In this document: in pieces, positions 8,117-15,974 of the stretch
Numbering within the stretch: position 1 is the first letter of the stretch
How the letters are laid out: every line of letters starts with the position of its first letter
Origin: Myxococcota bacterium
Lineage (GTDB): Bacteria > Myxococcota_A > UBA9160 > SMWR01
Assembly: GCA_039030075.1 (NCBI GenBank)
Contig: JBCCEW010000001.1
Coordinates: 124,001 to 188,000, forward strand
Reading direction: 5' to 3'
Length of the DNA: 64,000 nucleotides
Made by a program: the position numbers and the translations under genes
The notes under the pieces: model-generated
What the model saw: the letters and a program-made list of their open reading frames with translations, nothing else
Database searches by the model: none
What the model was told of the DNA's origin: nothing

Positions 8117-10399
8117 TTGACGCTTTTTCGCCCCGTTTTTGGAACTCTCGTTGCGCTCGCCTTGCTGGGCGTGGCGGGGGCGACCCACGCCCAGGAACCG
8201 GTGGCCGTGTACGGCCTGGAACTCGAAGTCGACGAGGACCGCGAGCGCCTGCTGATCTTCTCGGGGGCGCCGGTCACTCCCCGTCTCGTTCCGGTGGACG
8301 ACCGCACGCTGATGCTCGCTCTGCCGGGCACCTTCCTGGACCCGTCCGCTCCCACGCGAATCGTGCCCGGGCGGCAGGGGACCGTTCGTCGCATCACCAG
8401 CTTCGACCGCGCCGAGGCCGGGGGAGCGCCCGAGGTCCGGATCGTCGTCCAGCGGCGTCCCGGGGCCCCACCCAGCATCGAGCGACGGGCGTCGATCATC
8501 GCCGTCGACTTTCCCGCGATGCCGCGTTTGCCCGCGGCCCGCCAACCGGGCGATCGCGTCTCGGTCGCTTTCAAGCGGGCGCCGTTGCGTCAGGTCGTCA
8601 CCCAGTTGGCGGAGGCCACCGGCGAGACGCTCATCTTCGACGAGACGCTCTCGGGCGTCCTCACCGTCGAAGGTCCCAGCACGGTCAGCCGCGACGAAGC
8701 CCTCGCGATGCTCGACAGCGCACTCTTGATCCGCGGTTTCGCGGCGGTGCCGGCCCCCGGTGGCGGCCGCAAGATCGTGTCGATCCAGGGAGCGCCCGGA
8801 CCCTGGGTGACCGACGACGCGCTCCCGGACTCGGACACGGTCGCCACCACCCTCGTGCGACTCGAGACCATGCGCGTCGAACACGTCGCGCCGGTGATTC
8901 AGCCGCTCGTGGGAGCCCAGGCGCGCGCGACGTCGTATCCGCCGACCAACAGCCTGATCCTCTCCGGGCCGGCGTCCCGGTTACGCCGGCTTCGCGAGGC
9001 GCTCCTGCTCTTCGATGACGTCGAGCTCGGTCAATGGGTGATCTGGCGCGCCCAGTTCTCCAACGCCGAGAACCTCGCCTCTCAGGTGCAGGAAGTGGTG
9101 GGCGAGAAAGGCATCCTCGAGTCGGGTTTCGACGCCCGCACCAACCGGGTCCTGCTTCGGGTGCGACCAGATGCGGTGGAGCGTGCGCGTTCGATCGTGC
9201 GTCGTCTCGATCGCCCGGCGGCGGGATCCGGCAAGTTCCACGTCGTGCGCGTCGAGCACGCGGACCTCGATCGCCTGGTCGAGATCCTGGAGTCGCTGCG
9301 CGATACGCCGAGAGCGAACACGAACGTGGCCTTCGCGCGGTCGCTGGGGATCGAGCGCGCGATCGGTCTGCAGAGCCGCGATTTCGCGGTGAGCGCGGAT
9401 CCCGCCACCCACAGCCTGCTGGTGCGCGCGGCCCCCGACGACCTCGCTGCCGTTCTCGACGTGGTGCGCGCGATCGATCGAGAGCCGACGCTCGTGAAGG
9501 TGTCCCTCGACATCCTGCGGCTCGATCTCGACGACTCCCTCGACCTGGGCAGCGAGTACATCATTCCGTCGGTCATCGAGCCGGACTCGGCGCGCGACCT
9601 GATCGCACAGGTGTCGCGGGTCGACGCCGGCGGCGTGCTGGACCCGGCGGCGGGCGGGAACCTCCCCCCGTTGGTCGCCAACTACACCCGCGCGCCGCTG
9701 ATCGTGCCGATCGTCGACCCGATCACGGGAGCCGTCTTCCCCTTCATGATCAATCGGGAGACGGTCTCCTTCACCGCGAGCGGGCGGACCGTCGAGACCG
9801 ATTCGATCGTACGTCCGCGGCTGCTGGTCACGAGCGGCGAGGAGCACGAGATCTTCGCCGGTGACAACATCCCGGTCCCCGTGTCGTCGACCACCGACAC
9901 GACGATCGCCACCCAGGTGCGCCAGGACATCGAGCGCTACGACGTCGGCACGAGCGTGCGCATCACGCCGACGGTCGGCGCTCAGGGCACGATCGAGCTG
10001 GACCTCGCCGTGGAGGTCACCTCGCTCAGCGCATCGCTGGCGGGCCCGATCGAGGACGTCGGTCCGACCATCGAGGAGCTGAGCGTCGAGTCGACGATCC
10101 TGCTGCAGAGCGGCGACGTGGCGATCCTGGCCACCCAGGCCGATTCGGTCGAAGCCGATGCTGAGGCCGGCGTGCCCTGGCTCTCCCAGGTCCCCTTCTT
10201 GAAGTGGGCCTTCACGAACACCGCCGAGAGCCTGCGCAAGCGACACATCCTGATCGCCGTGGAGGCCGAGGTGGTGACGCCCGAGGCGCTCGCACTCGCG
10301 GAGCAGATCACCGCGCTGGTGCGCGACCGTGAAGCGCGCGCTCAGGCCCTCGCGGACGAGTCGGGTTCGCCGGAGCCGGCCAGCTCGCAAGACGAGTAG
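8117..10399 (+). CDS. Secretin (GspD/PilQ-type outer-membrane channel)
   Basis: About 760 residues. Order: signal peptide (LFRPVFGTLVALALLGVAG, cleaved after ATHAQ), an AMIN-like beta domain (GLELEVDEDRERLLIFSG), an STN/N0-like domain (VSVAFKRAPLRQVVTQLAE), two or three N1-like repeats (ending YPPTNSLILSGPASRL and SADPATHSLLVRAAP), and the secretin core (RPRLLVTSGEEHEIFAGDN, VPWLSQVPFLKWAF). It would form a multimeric outer-membrane pore. TTG at 8117 is preferred: it gives a 26-residue signal peptide and leaves room for divergent promoters. ATG at 7991 overlaps the divergent start and would add 42 residues; GTG at 8066 is a third option. No type II or IV pilus genes are nearby; the neighbours are TonB-motor genes. 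Confidence 0.85.
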   Translation: MTLFRPVFGTLVALALLGVAGATHAQEPVAVYGLELEVDEDRERLLIFSGAPVTPRLVPVDDRTLMLALPGTFLDPSAPTRIVPGRQGTVRRITSFDRAEAGGAPEVRIVVQRRPGAPPSIERRASIIAVDFPAMPRLPAARQPGDRVSVAFKRAPLRQVVTQLAEATGETLIFDETLSGVLTVEGPSTVSRDEALAMLDSALLIRGFAAVPAPGGGRKIVSIQGAPGPWVTDDALPDSDTVATTLVRLETMRVEHVAPVIQPLVGAQARATSYPPTNSLILSGPASRLRRLREALLLFDDVELGQWVIWRAQFSNAENLASQVQEVVGEKGILESGFDARTNRVLLRVRPDAVERARSIVRRLDRPAAGSGKFHVVRVEHADLDRLVEILESLRDTPRANTNVAFARSLGIERAIGLQSRDFAVSADPATHSLLVRAAPDDLAAVLDVVRAIDREPTLVKVSLDILRLDLDDSLDLGSEYIIPSVIEPDSARDLIAQVSRVDAGGVLDPAAGGNLPPLVANYTRAPLIVPIVDPITGAVFPFMINRETVSFTASGRTVETDSIVRPRLLVTSGEEHEIFAGDNIPVPVSSTTDTTIATQVRQDIERYDVGTSVRITPTVGAQGTIELDLAVEVTSLSASLAGPIEDVGPTIEELSVESTILLQSGDVAILATQADSVEADAEAGVPWLSQVPFLKWAFTNTAESLRKRHILIAVEAEVVTPEALALAEQITALVRDREARAQALADESGSPEPASSQDE

Positions 10400-10421
10400 G
10401 GGGTTGCGGTAGGCGCGTGCG

Positions 10422-11339
10422 CTAGGCGGCGTCGGCGCTGGTGTCGCCGAGGTGCGCTTCCACCGGGCCGCCGTGGGCTTGGCGGGTGTGGGGCAGTCCG
10501 AGATCGTCGAGCCAGCGCGCGGCGCTCTCACCCTGGAGCAGGGCGATCGTCGAGGCCGTGCCCGCGATCAGGCAGCGCGACGCGAAGACCGTGACGCTCG
10601 CCAGGCTCTCGATGGGCCAGCCGGTGCGGGGGTCGAGCACGTGCCCGTAGCGAACACCGTCGACCACCATGCAGCGTTCGTAGTCGCCGCTCGTCGCGAC
10701 ACCGCCACTCGTCACGGGAACCAGCCCGGCCGGTCGATCGGGTGCGTTTGCGTCCCGCACCCCCACCCGCCAGGGGGCGCCACCGGGGTGGGGGCCGATC
10801 ACGGCGAGGTCGCCGCCGAGGTCGACGATGCCGCTCTGGCAGCCGGCTTCGCGCAGGAGCTGTGCCACCCGGTCGGCGGCGTATTCCTTCACGAAGCCAC
10901 CGAGGTCGATCTGCATCCCGGTGTCGGGCAGGCGAATCTCGGGCGCGCACCACTCCACCCGCTGCCAGCCGACATGGGGCAGTAGGGCGTCGATCGCGTC
11001 CTGGTGGGGAAGGCGCTCCGATCGGAAATCCCAGGCGCGCCGCAAGATGCCCGAGGTGATGTCGAAGCGTCCTTCGCTCTGTCGGAAGCAGGTCTCGGCG
11101 TAGTCGAGCAGCGAGGTCGTCTCGGGATCGACCCGAACCGGCGCGTCACCAGCGCCGGCGTTGATGCGCCCGACGATGCTGTCGCCACGGTAGCGGGAGT
11201 ACTTGCGCTCGAGTCGCGCAATCTCGCCCCGGGCGGCCGCGGCCCAGTGGCGCGCGCGGCGCGGAGACTCGGCGTAGAGCTGCAGGGCGCACGGGCAGCC
11301 CATCGCTTTGAAGCGAAAGGCCTGGAGTCGCGCCGACAC
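10422..11339 (-). CDS. apbE: FAD:protein FMN transferase
   Basis: 305 residues. ApbE covalently attaches FMN from FAD to a Thr or Ser of target proteins, usually on the periplasmic side. The family signatures are present: FRFKAMGC near the N terminus, DLGGFVKEYAADR, VDLGGDLAVIG, TSGDYER and GHVLDPRTGWP (metal and FAD site). GTG at 11339 is chosen because it keeps the conserved strand before AMGC; it lies 5 bases after the stop of the DUF3570 gene. No signal peptide is visible, so export is unclear. It is the last gene of the operon with DUF3570, DUF4266, TlpA-like and DsbD-like genes. Confidence 0.88.
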   Translation of the reverse strand: MSARLQAFRFKAMGCPCALQLYAESPRRARHWAAAARGEIARLERKYSRYRGDSIVGRINAGAGDAPVRVDPETTSLLDYAETCFRQSEGRFDITSGILRRAWDFRSERLPHQDAIDALLPHVGWQRVEWCAPEIRLPDTGMQIDLGGFVKEYAADRVAQLLREAGCQSGIVDLGGDLAVIGPHPGGAPWRVGVRDANAPDRPAGLVPVTSGGVATSGDYERCMVVDGVRYGHVLDPRTGWPIESLASVTVFASRCLIAGTASTIALLQGESAARWLDDLGLPHTRQAHGGPVEAHLGDTSADAA

Positions 11340-11344
11340 CCGCT

Positions 11345-12631
11345 CTAGAACCGTGCGGTCAGACCGACCGAGAACAGGTTGTAGGAGACGAGGCCCGGGT
11401 TCTCGACTTCCACGCTCTGGATCGCGAGATCCGAGGCGCTCTCGTAGCGCTCGAAGGACACGTTGGCGTCCCACAGGAGCTGCCAGGTCTGGAAGCGCGC
11501 CGCGGCCTTCAAGCGGTAGGCGAACGCGCCGTACGGCGAGAGGCGGTAGTCGCTCGAGCGATAGCCGTCGCTGCGGGGACCGACGTAGAAGGGTGCGTAG
11601 AAGTCCGCCTGGCTCTGGGAGTAGTAGCGGAGCGAGGGGATCAGTCGGATGCGCTCGAAGAGCGTCTGGTACCAGGCCAGCTCGAACTCGTGCGCGTTGA
11701 TGCCCCAGTCGTCGACGCCGAGCTTGTAGTCGAGGTGCAGCGTGCCGCCCATGCGCGTGAAGTGGTGGCGGAAACGCGTGAGCCACGAGAACTGGTGCCG
11801 CTGATCGGGTCGCTCGTCGGTCTCGGGAATGTTCGCCACGAACGCGAGCTTGTACGGGTCCGAGAGGAAGCCGTCGGAGAGCTGGTATTTCAGTGAAGAC
11901 TGGATCGTGGTGGCGCGCCCGAGCACCTGGGAGGCGCCGAGGGAGAGGTTGTAGGTCTGCTTGTTCTCTTTGTCCGGGCGTGTCGGGAAGAGATCCGTAT
12001 CGACGGGTTCGATCTGGTCGAAGGAGCCGCCAATGCCCGCCGAGACCGTGGTGTTCTTCTCGTTGAACTGGCGCTCGCCGTTCACGCCGAGATTGACAGC
12101 GAGGTAGTCGTTCTCGATCGAGACACCGGTCGAGCCCGAGAGCGTCCCGCGGTCGAGGTAGCGGGTGCCCGTGAGCATGGCGTCGGTGCGCGCTTCGTCG
12201 ATGGTGGCGCCGGTCATCACCTGGACCGGATCGTCCGCGGGGGTCGCACCCGGGGTGACGTACCACGGCGTGGCGCCCGTCATCGTCTCGTGGGCGAGTT
12301 CGAGTCCGACTCCCCAGCGGTCGCCGACGGGCGCCTCGAAGCGGAACTGGTGGATGTCGATCTCGTAGCGGTCGCGCTCGCTGCCCGGTGCGGCCTTGCC
12401 ACTGTCGAGGCTGTCTTCGCTGTACTGCGAGTACTTGTAGTCGGCGCGCATCTCGAGGGGAGCCGACTCGGCCGACGCGCGATCGGCGAGCCCGGGCAGC
12501 GCGAGGGCGCCCGAGGTGATCGCGTGCAGGAAGGTCCGCGGTTGGGTCTGGCGCTCGAGGCGCTTCGCCTGTCGGCGGCGCTGTCGCGCCCGCCGTGCGG
12601 CGGCCTTGTTCTGCGCTCTGCGTCGGCTCAT
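11345..12631 (-). CDS. DUF3570-family outer-membrane-like protein, possible ApbE target
   Basis: 428 residues. A very basic N terminus (MSRRRAQNKAAARRARQ) precedes a hydrophobic export segment (about 31-54, ending DRASA). The remainder is beta-rich with alternating aromatic strands and ends YNLFSVGLTARF, the terminal Phe typical of outer-membrane barrels. I assign DUF3570 from the order of motifs and from the DUF4266 and ApbE neighbours. Two TGAT tetrads occur at residues 118-121 (ETMTGAT) and 140-143 (QVMTGAT), like the (S/T)GAT sequence to which ApbE attaches FMN. Function is unknown. Start at ATG 12631 has GAGGG five bases upstream. Confidence 0.82.
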   Translation of the reverse strand: MSRRRAQNKAAARRARQRRRQAKRLERQTQPRTFLHAITSGALALPGLADRASAESAPLEMRADYKYSQYSEDSLDSGKAAPGSERDRYEIDIHQFRFEAPVGDRWGVGLELAHETMTGATPWYVTPGATPADDPVQVMTGATIDEARTDAMLTGTRYLDRGTLSGSTGVSIENDYLAVNLGVNGERQFNEKNTTVSAGIGGSFDQIEPVDTDLFPTRPDKENKQTYNLSLGASQVLGRATTIQSSLKYQLSDGFLSDPYKLAFVANIPETDERPDQRHQFSWLTRFRHHFTRMGGTLHLDYKLGVDDWGINAHEFELAWYQTLFERIRLIPSLRYYSQSQADFYAPFYVGPRSDGYRSSDYRLSPYGAFAYRLKAAARFQTWQLLWDANVSFERYESASDLAIQSVEVENPGLVSYNLFSVGLTARF

Positions 12632-12655
12632 GGATCCCTCGCGTACGCTCGGCAG

Positions 12656-12874
12656 CTAGTTGCAGCCGCAGCCGCCGCCGCCGGCGGCGCCGCCGTCGAG
12701 CGAGCCTTCCTTGCTGAATTCGATGTGCTTCTCGAGTGCCGACTCGAGCGGGTCGGGATCCCATGCCATGTCGGTACGGGCCAGGACGTCCCGTTCCCAG
12801 GGACGCACGGACTCACAACCCACGGCACCCAGGAGCACCACAGCCAGCAGCAGGACGGACGCACGCATCGCCAT
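12656..12874 (-). CDS. DUF4266 small lipoprotein
   Basis: 72 residues. Lipoprotein signal MAMRASVLLLAVVLLGAVGC, then the core motif RPWERDVLARTDMAWDPDP and a helix ending KHIEFSKEG, and a Gly-rich tail GGAAGGGGCGCN with two Cys. This matches the short DUF4266 family that accompanies DUF3570 proteins. The Gly/Cys tail might bind metal or be modified, but that is inference. It starts two bases after the TlpA-like stop, so translation is probably coupled. A second ATG at 12868 would remove only two residues. Confidence 0.83.
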   Translation of the reverse strand: MAMRASVLLLAVVLLGAVGCESVRPWERDVLARTDMAWDPDPLESALEKHIEFSKEGSLDGGAAGGGGCGCN

Positions 12875-12876
12875 TC

Positions 12877-13428
12877 CTATCGTCCTGCCGCGACGAGGGC
12901 CTGAATGCGCTTGCGCAGGCTCTCGACGTCCTGCTTGCGGAAGCCCTTGTGGACGTGGTGGACGGTTCCGTTGCGATCGATCAAGAACGAGGTGGGCATG
13001 GTTTCCACCCCGAACTGGGCCGGGGTCTCCCCCTTGGGATCCAGGCCGCTCGGGTAGCCGACCGGTCGGCGCTTCAAGAACTTCTTCGCGGCCGCGCTCG
13101 TCCCATCCACGTTGATGGCGACGACCTGGAAGTCCTCTTCGGGGAACTCCTGGCGGAGCGCGTCGAGGGCCGGCAGCGCTTGGGCGCAGGGGCCGCACCA
13201 GGACGCCCAGAAATCGAGGTAGACGACCTTCCCGCGATGCTCCTCGAGCGACACGGTGCCGCCGGTGAGGCCGGGCAGCTGGAACGACGGGGCCGTCTCG
13301 CCGGCCTCGACGGCCTGAGTGGCGGAAGCGCTCAGGAGCACCGCGAGCGCGAGAGCGGCAAGGGCGGAACGAGACGTGCGGCGGGGGAGGTTCGACACGA
13401 TGAGGGTCCTCGTTGTTGTCCGGTGCAT
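12877..13428 (-). CDS. TlpA/ResA-like periplasmic thioredoxin
   Basis: 183 residues. N-terminal signal or anchor at about 20-40 (ALAALALAVLLSASATQA). Thioredoxin fold with active site FWASWCGPC at about 73-81 and the cis-Pro loop VETMPTSFLID. Likely a periplasmic thiol reductant or oxidoreductase supplied with electrons by the DsbD-like protein encoded upstream. The start may be ATG 13428 or a GTG 11 codons in (VSNLPRR), which gives a more ordinary signal peptide. A CRP/FNR-type palindrome ends 24 bases upstream. Confidence 0.88.
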   Translation of the reverse strand: MHRTTTRTLIVSNLPRRTSRSALAALALAVLLSASATQAVEAGETAPSFQLPGLTGGTVSLEEHRGKVVYLDFWASWCGPCAQALPALDALRQEFPEEDFQVVAINVDGTSAAAKKFLKRRPVGYPSGLDPKGETPAQFGVETMPTSFLIDRNGTVHHVHKGFRKQDVESLRKRIQALVAAGR

Positions 13429-13451
13429 CGATGCACCGGCAAGTTCACTCG

Positions 13452-13465
13452 GTGATGCAGATCAC
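13452..13465. promoter_or_regulatory. CRP/FNR-type palindrome (site 1)
   Basis: GTGATGCAGATCAC is a dyad with arms GTGAT and ATCAC, fitting the GTGA-N6-TCAC pattern of CRP/FNR-family regulators. It overlaps the end of the DsbD-like gene, 24 bases upstream of the TlpA-like start. A site with one base different lies at 15884-15897. Confidence 0.5.
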
Positions 13466-15660
13466 GACCGGGGCGCGGCGCCGGCGACTTCGCGAAGGGC
13501 CGTGCGCAGTCCGTCTCGGGTGAGCAGCTCGGGGAGCAAGCGCGGCGCTGCGGCCCCGGGGGCGTAGAGCGCGTAGACCGGAACGCCGGCCTTGCCCAAC
13601 GCGGCGAGTGCGCCGCGGATGCGGTCGTCACGGCGCGTCCAGTCCGCGCGGTAGACCACGTAGTCGAGCTGCGACAGGGTTTCGGCGAGCGACGGGTCCG
13701 CGAGCACGCCCTTCTCGTTCACTTTGCAGGTCACGCACCAGTCGGCGGTGAAGTAGACGAAGACCGGGCGACCCTCGGCGAGGCTCGCCGAGACGGCGTC
13801 TGCCGAATAGGGCAGGGCGCTCTCGATCGCTGGCGCTTCGGGCTCCGCGCGGCTCTGCGGGGTGAGATCGATGGCGCCGATCCCGGCCGTGGTCACCGCG
13901 ATCATCGCCACGGCGAAGACGGCGGCCGAGACCGACACGCCGCGTCGTTGCAGCAGGCCCAGCAGGAATCCGACGAAGGCCACGGCCACCAGCAACATCA
14001 GCGTGGCGATCACCGCCTCGGGTCCACTCGCCCGGCCCAGGATCCACAGGAGCCATACCACCGTGAGCAGCAGGGCGAAGGCGAGGAACCCGCGCAGGTC
14101 GCTCATCCACGGGCCCGAGCGCGGCATCCGCCGGGCCCAACCCGGGAAGGCGGCGGCCAACAAGAAGGGCGTCGCGAGCCCCAACCCGATGGAGAGGAAG
14201 ATCGTGATGATCACCGGCGCCGAGCTCGCGAAGGCGAACCCGACCGCCGTACCGAGGAAGGGGGCGGAGCAGGGTGTCGCGAGCGCCACGGCGAGCAGTC
14301 CGTCGAAGAAGCTCCGACCGGCGCCCGGGGCGTTGCTGCCGATGGCGCTGAGCCTCGACGTGTCGACGAGAATTTCGAAGCCACCGAACAGGTTCAGCGC
14401 AAAGGCGACCAGCAGGCACGAGACGGCGACCAGGAAGCCGGGCTCCTGGAGCTGGAAGCCCCAGCCGACCGCATGGCCGGCGGAGCGCAGCGCGAGCACC
14501 ACCAGGGCGAGCGCCAGCATCGAGAGGCCGATGCCCGCCATGTAGGCCGCGGCGTGGCGTCGATGCTCGTGGTGCGAGCCCTGGGCGAGCTGCGCCAGCC
14601 CGGCGAGCTTGATCGCGAGCACCGGCAACACGCAGGGCATGAGATTGAGGATCAGGCCTCCGACCCAGCCGAGCAGCAGCGCACGCAGCCACTCGCCGAG
14701 CCCTCCTGGGGTGGGATCACTCGCGGCCGGCAGTGCGGTGGCCGTCGCGACCGGCACTTCGCGCAGGTCGATCTCGACGCTGCGGGGGGTGCCGCTCGCA
14801 TCGACCAGGGACAGGACACCGGCCGGGTGGGGGGCGAGGGCGCTTTCGTCGAGCGGCTCCCCGACGAGTGCGATCTCGAACGCTCCGGCGCGGCCATCCG
14901 CGACCGGCGTGGCTGCGCTCGCGCGCCAATCGGCTGCCTCGCTGGCGTAGGGGAAGAACGGGAAGCTCCCATCGGCGGCGCGCCAATCGCAGTCCTCGGC
15001 GCTACCGCACGGTTCCACCCGCAAGCGCGCCCGCAGCTGGCCCTCGGCGTTCGTGGCCACGGGTTCGACGAGGCGCACCGAGACGCCGACCGCTTCGGAC
15101 GGAAGCGGCACACGCGCGGACTCGGCGTCGAAGCGCGCGACCACCTCGGCGGGCGCCGGCGACAGCGGTGCGCGCAACGCGAAACGGGCGGGGAGGCAGA
15201 CATGGGCACAGACCAGTGCTTCGACGTCGGCGACGACGGCCGTCGCGTCGTCGGGGAAGCGCGCTTCGCTCACCAACAAGACGGGGCGCGCGTACCCGTA
15301 GGAGAGCAGGTCGATCTCACGGTCATAGAAGGCTTCCGGGGCGGGCCACGCGAGCGGCCCCATTTCGGGCGCCGCGTCGCTTCCTTCCAGGCCCCACGCG
15401 ACCTTCGGCGGCAGACCGGTATCGCCGGCGTTGCGCCAATACACGTGCCAGCCGGGCGAGGGGACGAGTTCCAAGCCGATCCGCCAGGCGCCCTCGCTCG
15501 GGGTTGCCCAGAGGCGCGCGGTCAAGCGGTCTTCGCCTCCTTCGGGGGCTCCATGGGCCTCGGCGGTTCGATGCGTGTCCGCATGGGCCAGGCCGAACCA
15601 CAGACACAGGACGAGGCTCGAGAGCCAGGCGAAGAGAAGTCGGGGGGGAGTGCTTCGCAT
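13462..15660 (-). CDS. DsbD/ScsB-like thiol:disulfide interchange protein
   Basis: 732 residues. Signal peptide (LLFAWLSSLVLCLWFGLAHA), a periplasmic N-terminal domain with a Cys pair (ALVCAHVCLP), a central membrane domain of about eight helices with the paired Cys in LMPCVLPVLAIK and ATPCSAPFLG, and a C-terminal thioredoxin domain with TADWCVTCK. This three-domain chain carries electrons from cytoplasmic thioredoxin to periplasmic partners, here probably the TlpA-like protein. ATG 15660 is preferred over ATG 15681 because GGAG stands six bases before it. First gene of the operon, 33 bases before the TlpA-like gene. Confidence 0.9.
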   Translation of the reverse strand: MRSTPPRLLFAWLSSLVLCLWFGLAHADTHRTAEAHGAPEGGEDRLTARLWATPSEGAWRIGLELVPSPGWHVYWRNAGDTGLPPKVAWGLEGSDAAPEMGPLAWPAPEAFYDREIDLLSYGYARPVLLVSEARFPDDATAVVADVEALVCAHVCLPARFALRAPLSPAPAEVVARFDAESARVPLPSEAVGVSVRLVEPVATNAEGQLRARLRVEPCGSAEDCDWRAADGSFPFFPYASEAADWRASAATPVADGRAGAFEIALVGEPLDESALAPHPAGVLSLVDASGTPRSVEIDLREVPVATATALPAASDPTPGGLGEWLRALLLGWVGGLILNLMPCVLPVLAIKLAGLAQLAQGSHHEHRRHAAAYMAGIGLSMLALALVVLALRSAGHAVGWGFQLQEPGFLVAVSCLLVAFALNLFGGFEILVDTSRLSAIGSNAPGAGRSFFDGLLAVALATPCSAPFLGTAVGFAFASSAPVIITIFLSIGLGLATPFLLAAAFPGWARRMPRSGPWMSDLRGFLAFALLLTVVWLLWILGRASGPEAVIATLMLLVAVAFVGFLLGLLQRRGVSVSAAVFAVAMIAVTTAGIGAIDLTPQSRAEPEAPAIESALPYSADAVSASLAEGRPVFVYFTADWCVTCKVNEKGVLADPSLAETLSQLDYVVYRADWTRRDDRIRGALAALGKAGVPVYALYAPGAAAPRLLPELLTRDGLRTALREVAGAAPRS

Positions 15661-15713
15661 AGGTGTCTCCGGTCGCGTCATCGGTCCGTGTCGACGTCGG
15701 GTTGAATGCTTGT

Positions 15714-15747
15714 GTTCGGATCTCCCCCGGGATGCGTTCGGATCTCC
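15714..15747. repeat. 12-base tandem direct repeat upstream of the DsbD-like operon
   Basis: GTTCGGATCTCC occurs at 15714-15725 and again at 15736-15747, a period of 22 bases (about two helical turns). With three flanking bases, 14 of 15 positions match. The spacing suits two regulator molecules on the same DNA face, 54 to 87 bases upstream of the dsbD-like start. Confidence 0.45.
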
Positions 15748-15883
15748 GCGCGCGCGTCGACCTCACGGCGGTTCGGCGGTTGCCGGTGAACTGCACATGC
15801 CGGTTGCCGATGTGGACCTTGCGTTCACTTGCGCGCAACGTGCCGACCCGCCGCTTCGATTTCTCGAAACGAGTCGGGCTTTG

Positions 15884-15897
15884 GTGATGCGGATCAC
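15884..15897. promoter_or_regulatory. CRP/FNR-type palindrome (site 2)
   Basis: GTGATGCGGATCAC differs from site 1 (13452-13465) at one spacer base. Flanks TTG and AAG extend the symmetry. It is 77 bases upstream of the cytochrome gene at 15975, a reasonable activator position. Confidence 0.5.
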
Positions 15898-15974
15898 AAG
15901 GCTGCGAGGGGAATCCACCGTAACGAATCGACAACGGCCAAGGAGAGGGGCCGTTGGGTGATCAGAGGATTCCC

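Larger units (their letters stand above)
15661..15974. other. Divergent intergenic region with repeats and a palindrome
   Basis: About 314 bases between the DsbD-like operon and the cytochrome operon, without a credible gene. It holds a tandem 12-base direct repeat (15714-15747) and a CRP/FNR-type palindrome (15884-15897). An AGAGGAT Shine-Dalgarno precedes the ATG at 15975. I could not place a convincing -35/-10 pair. Confidence 0.6.
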
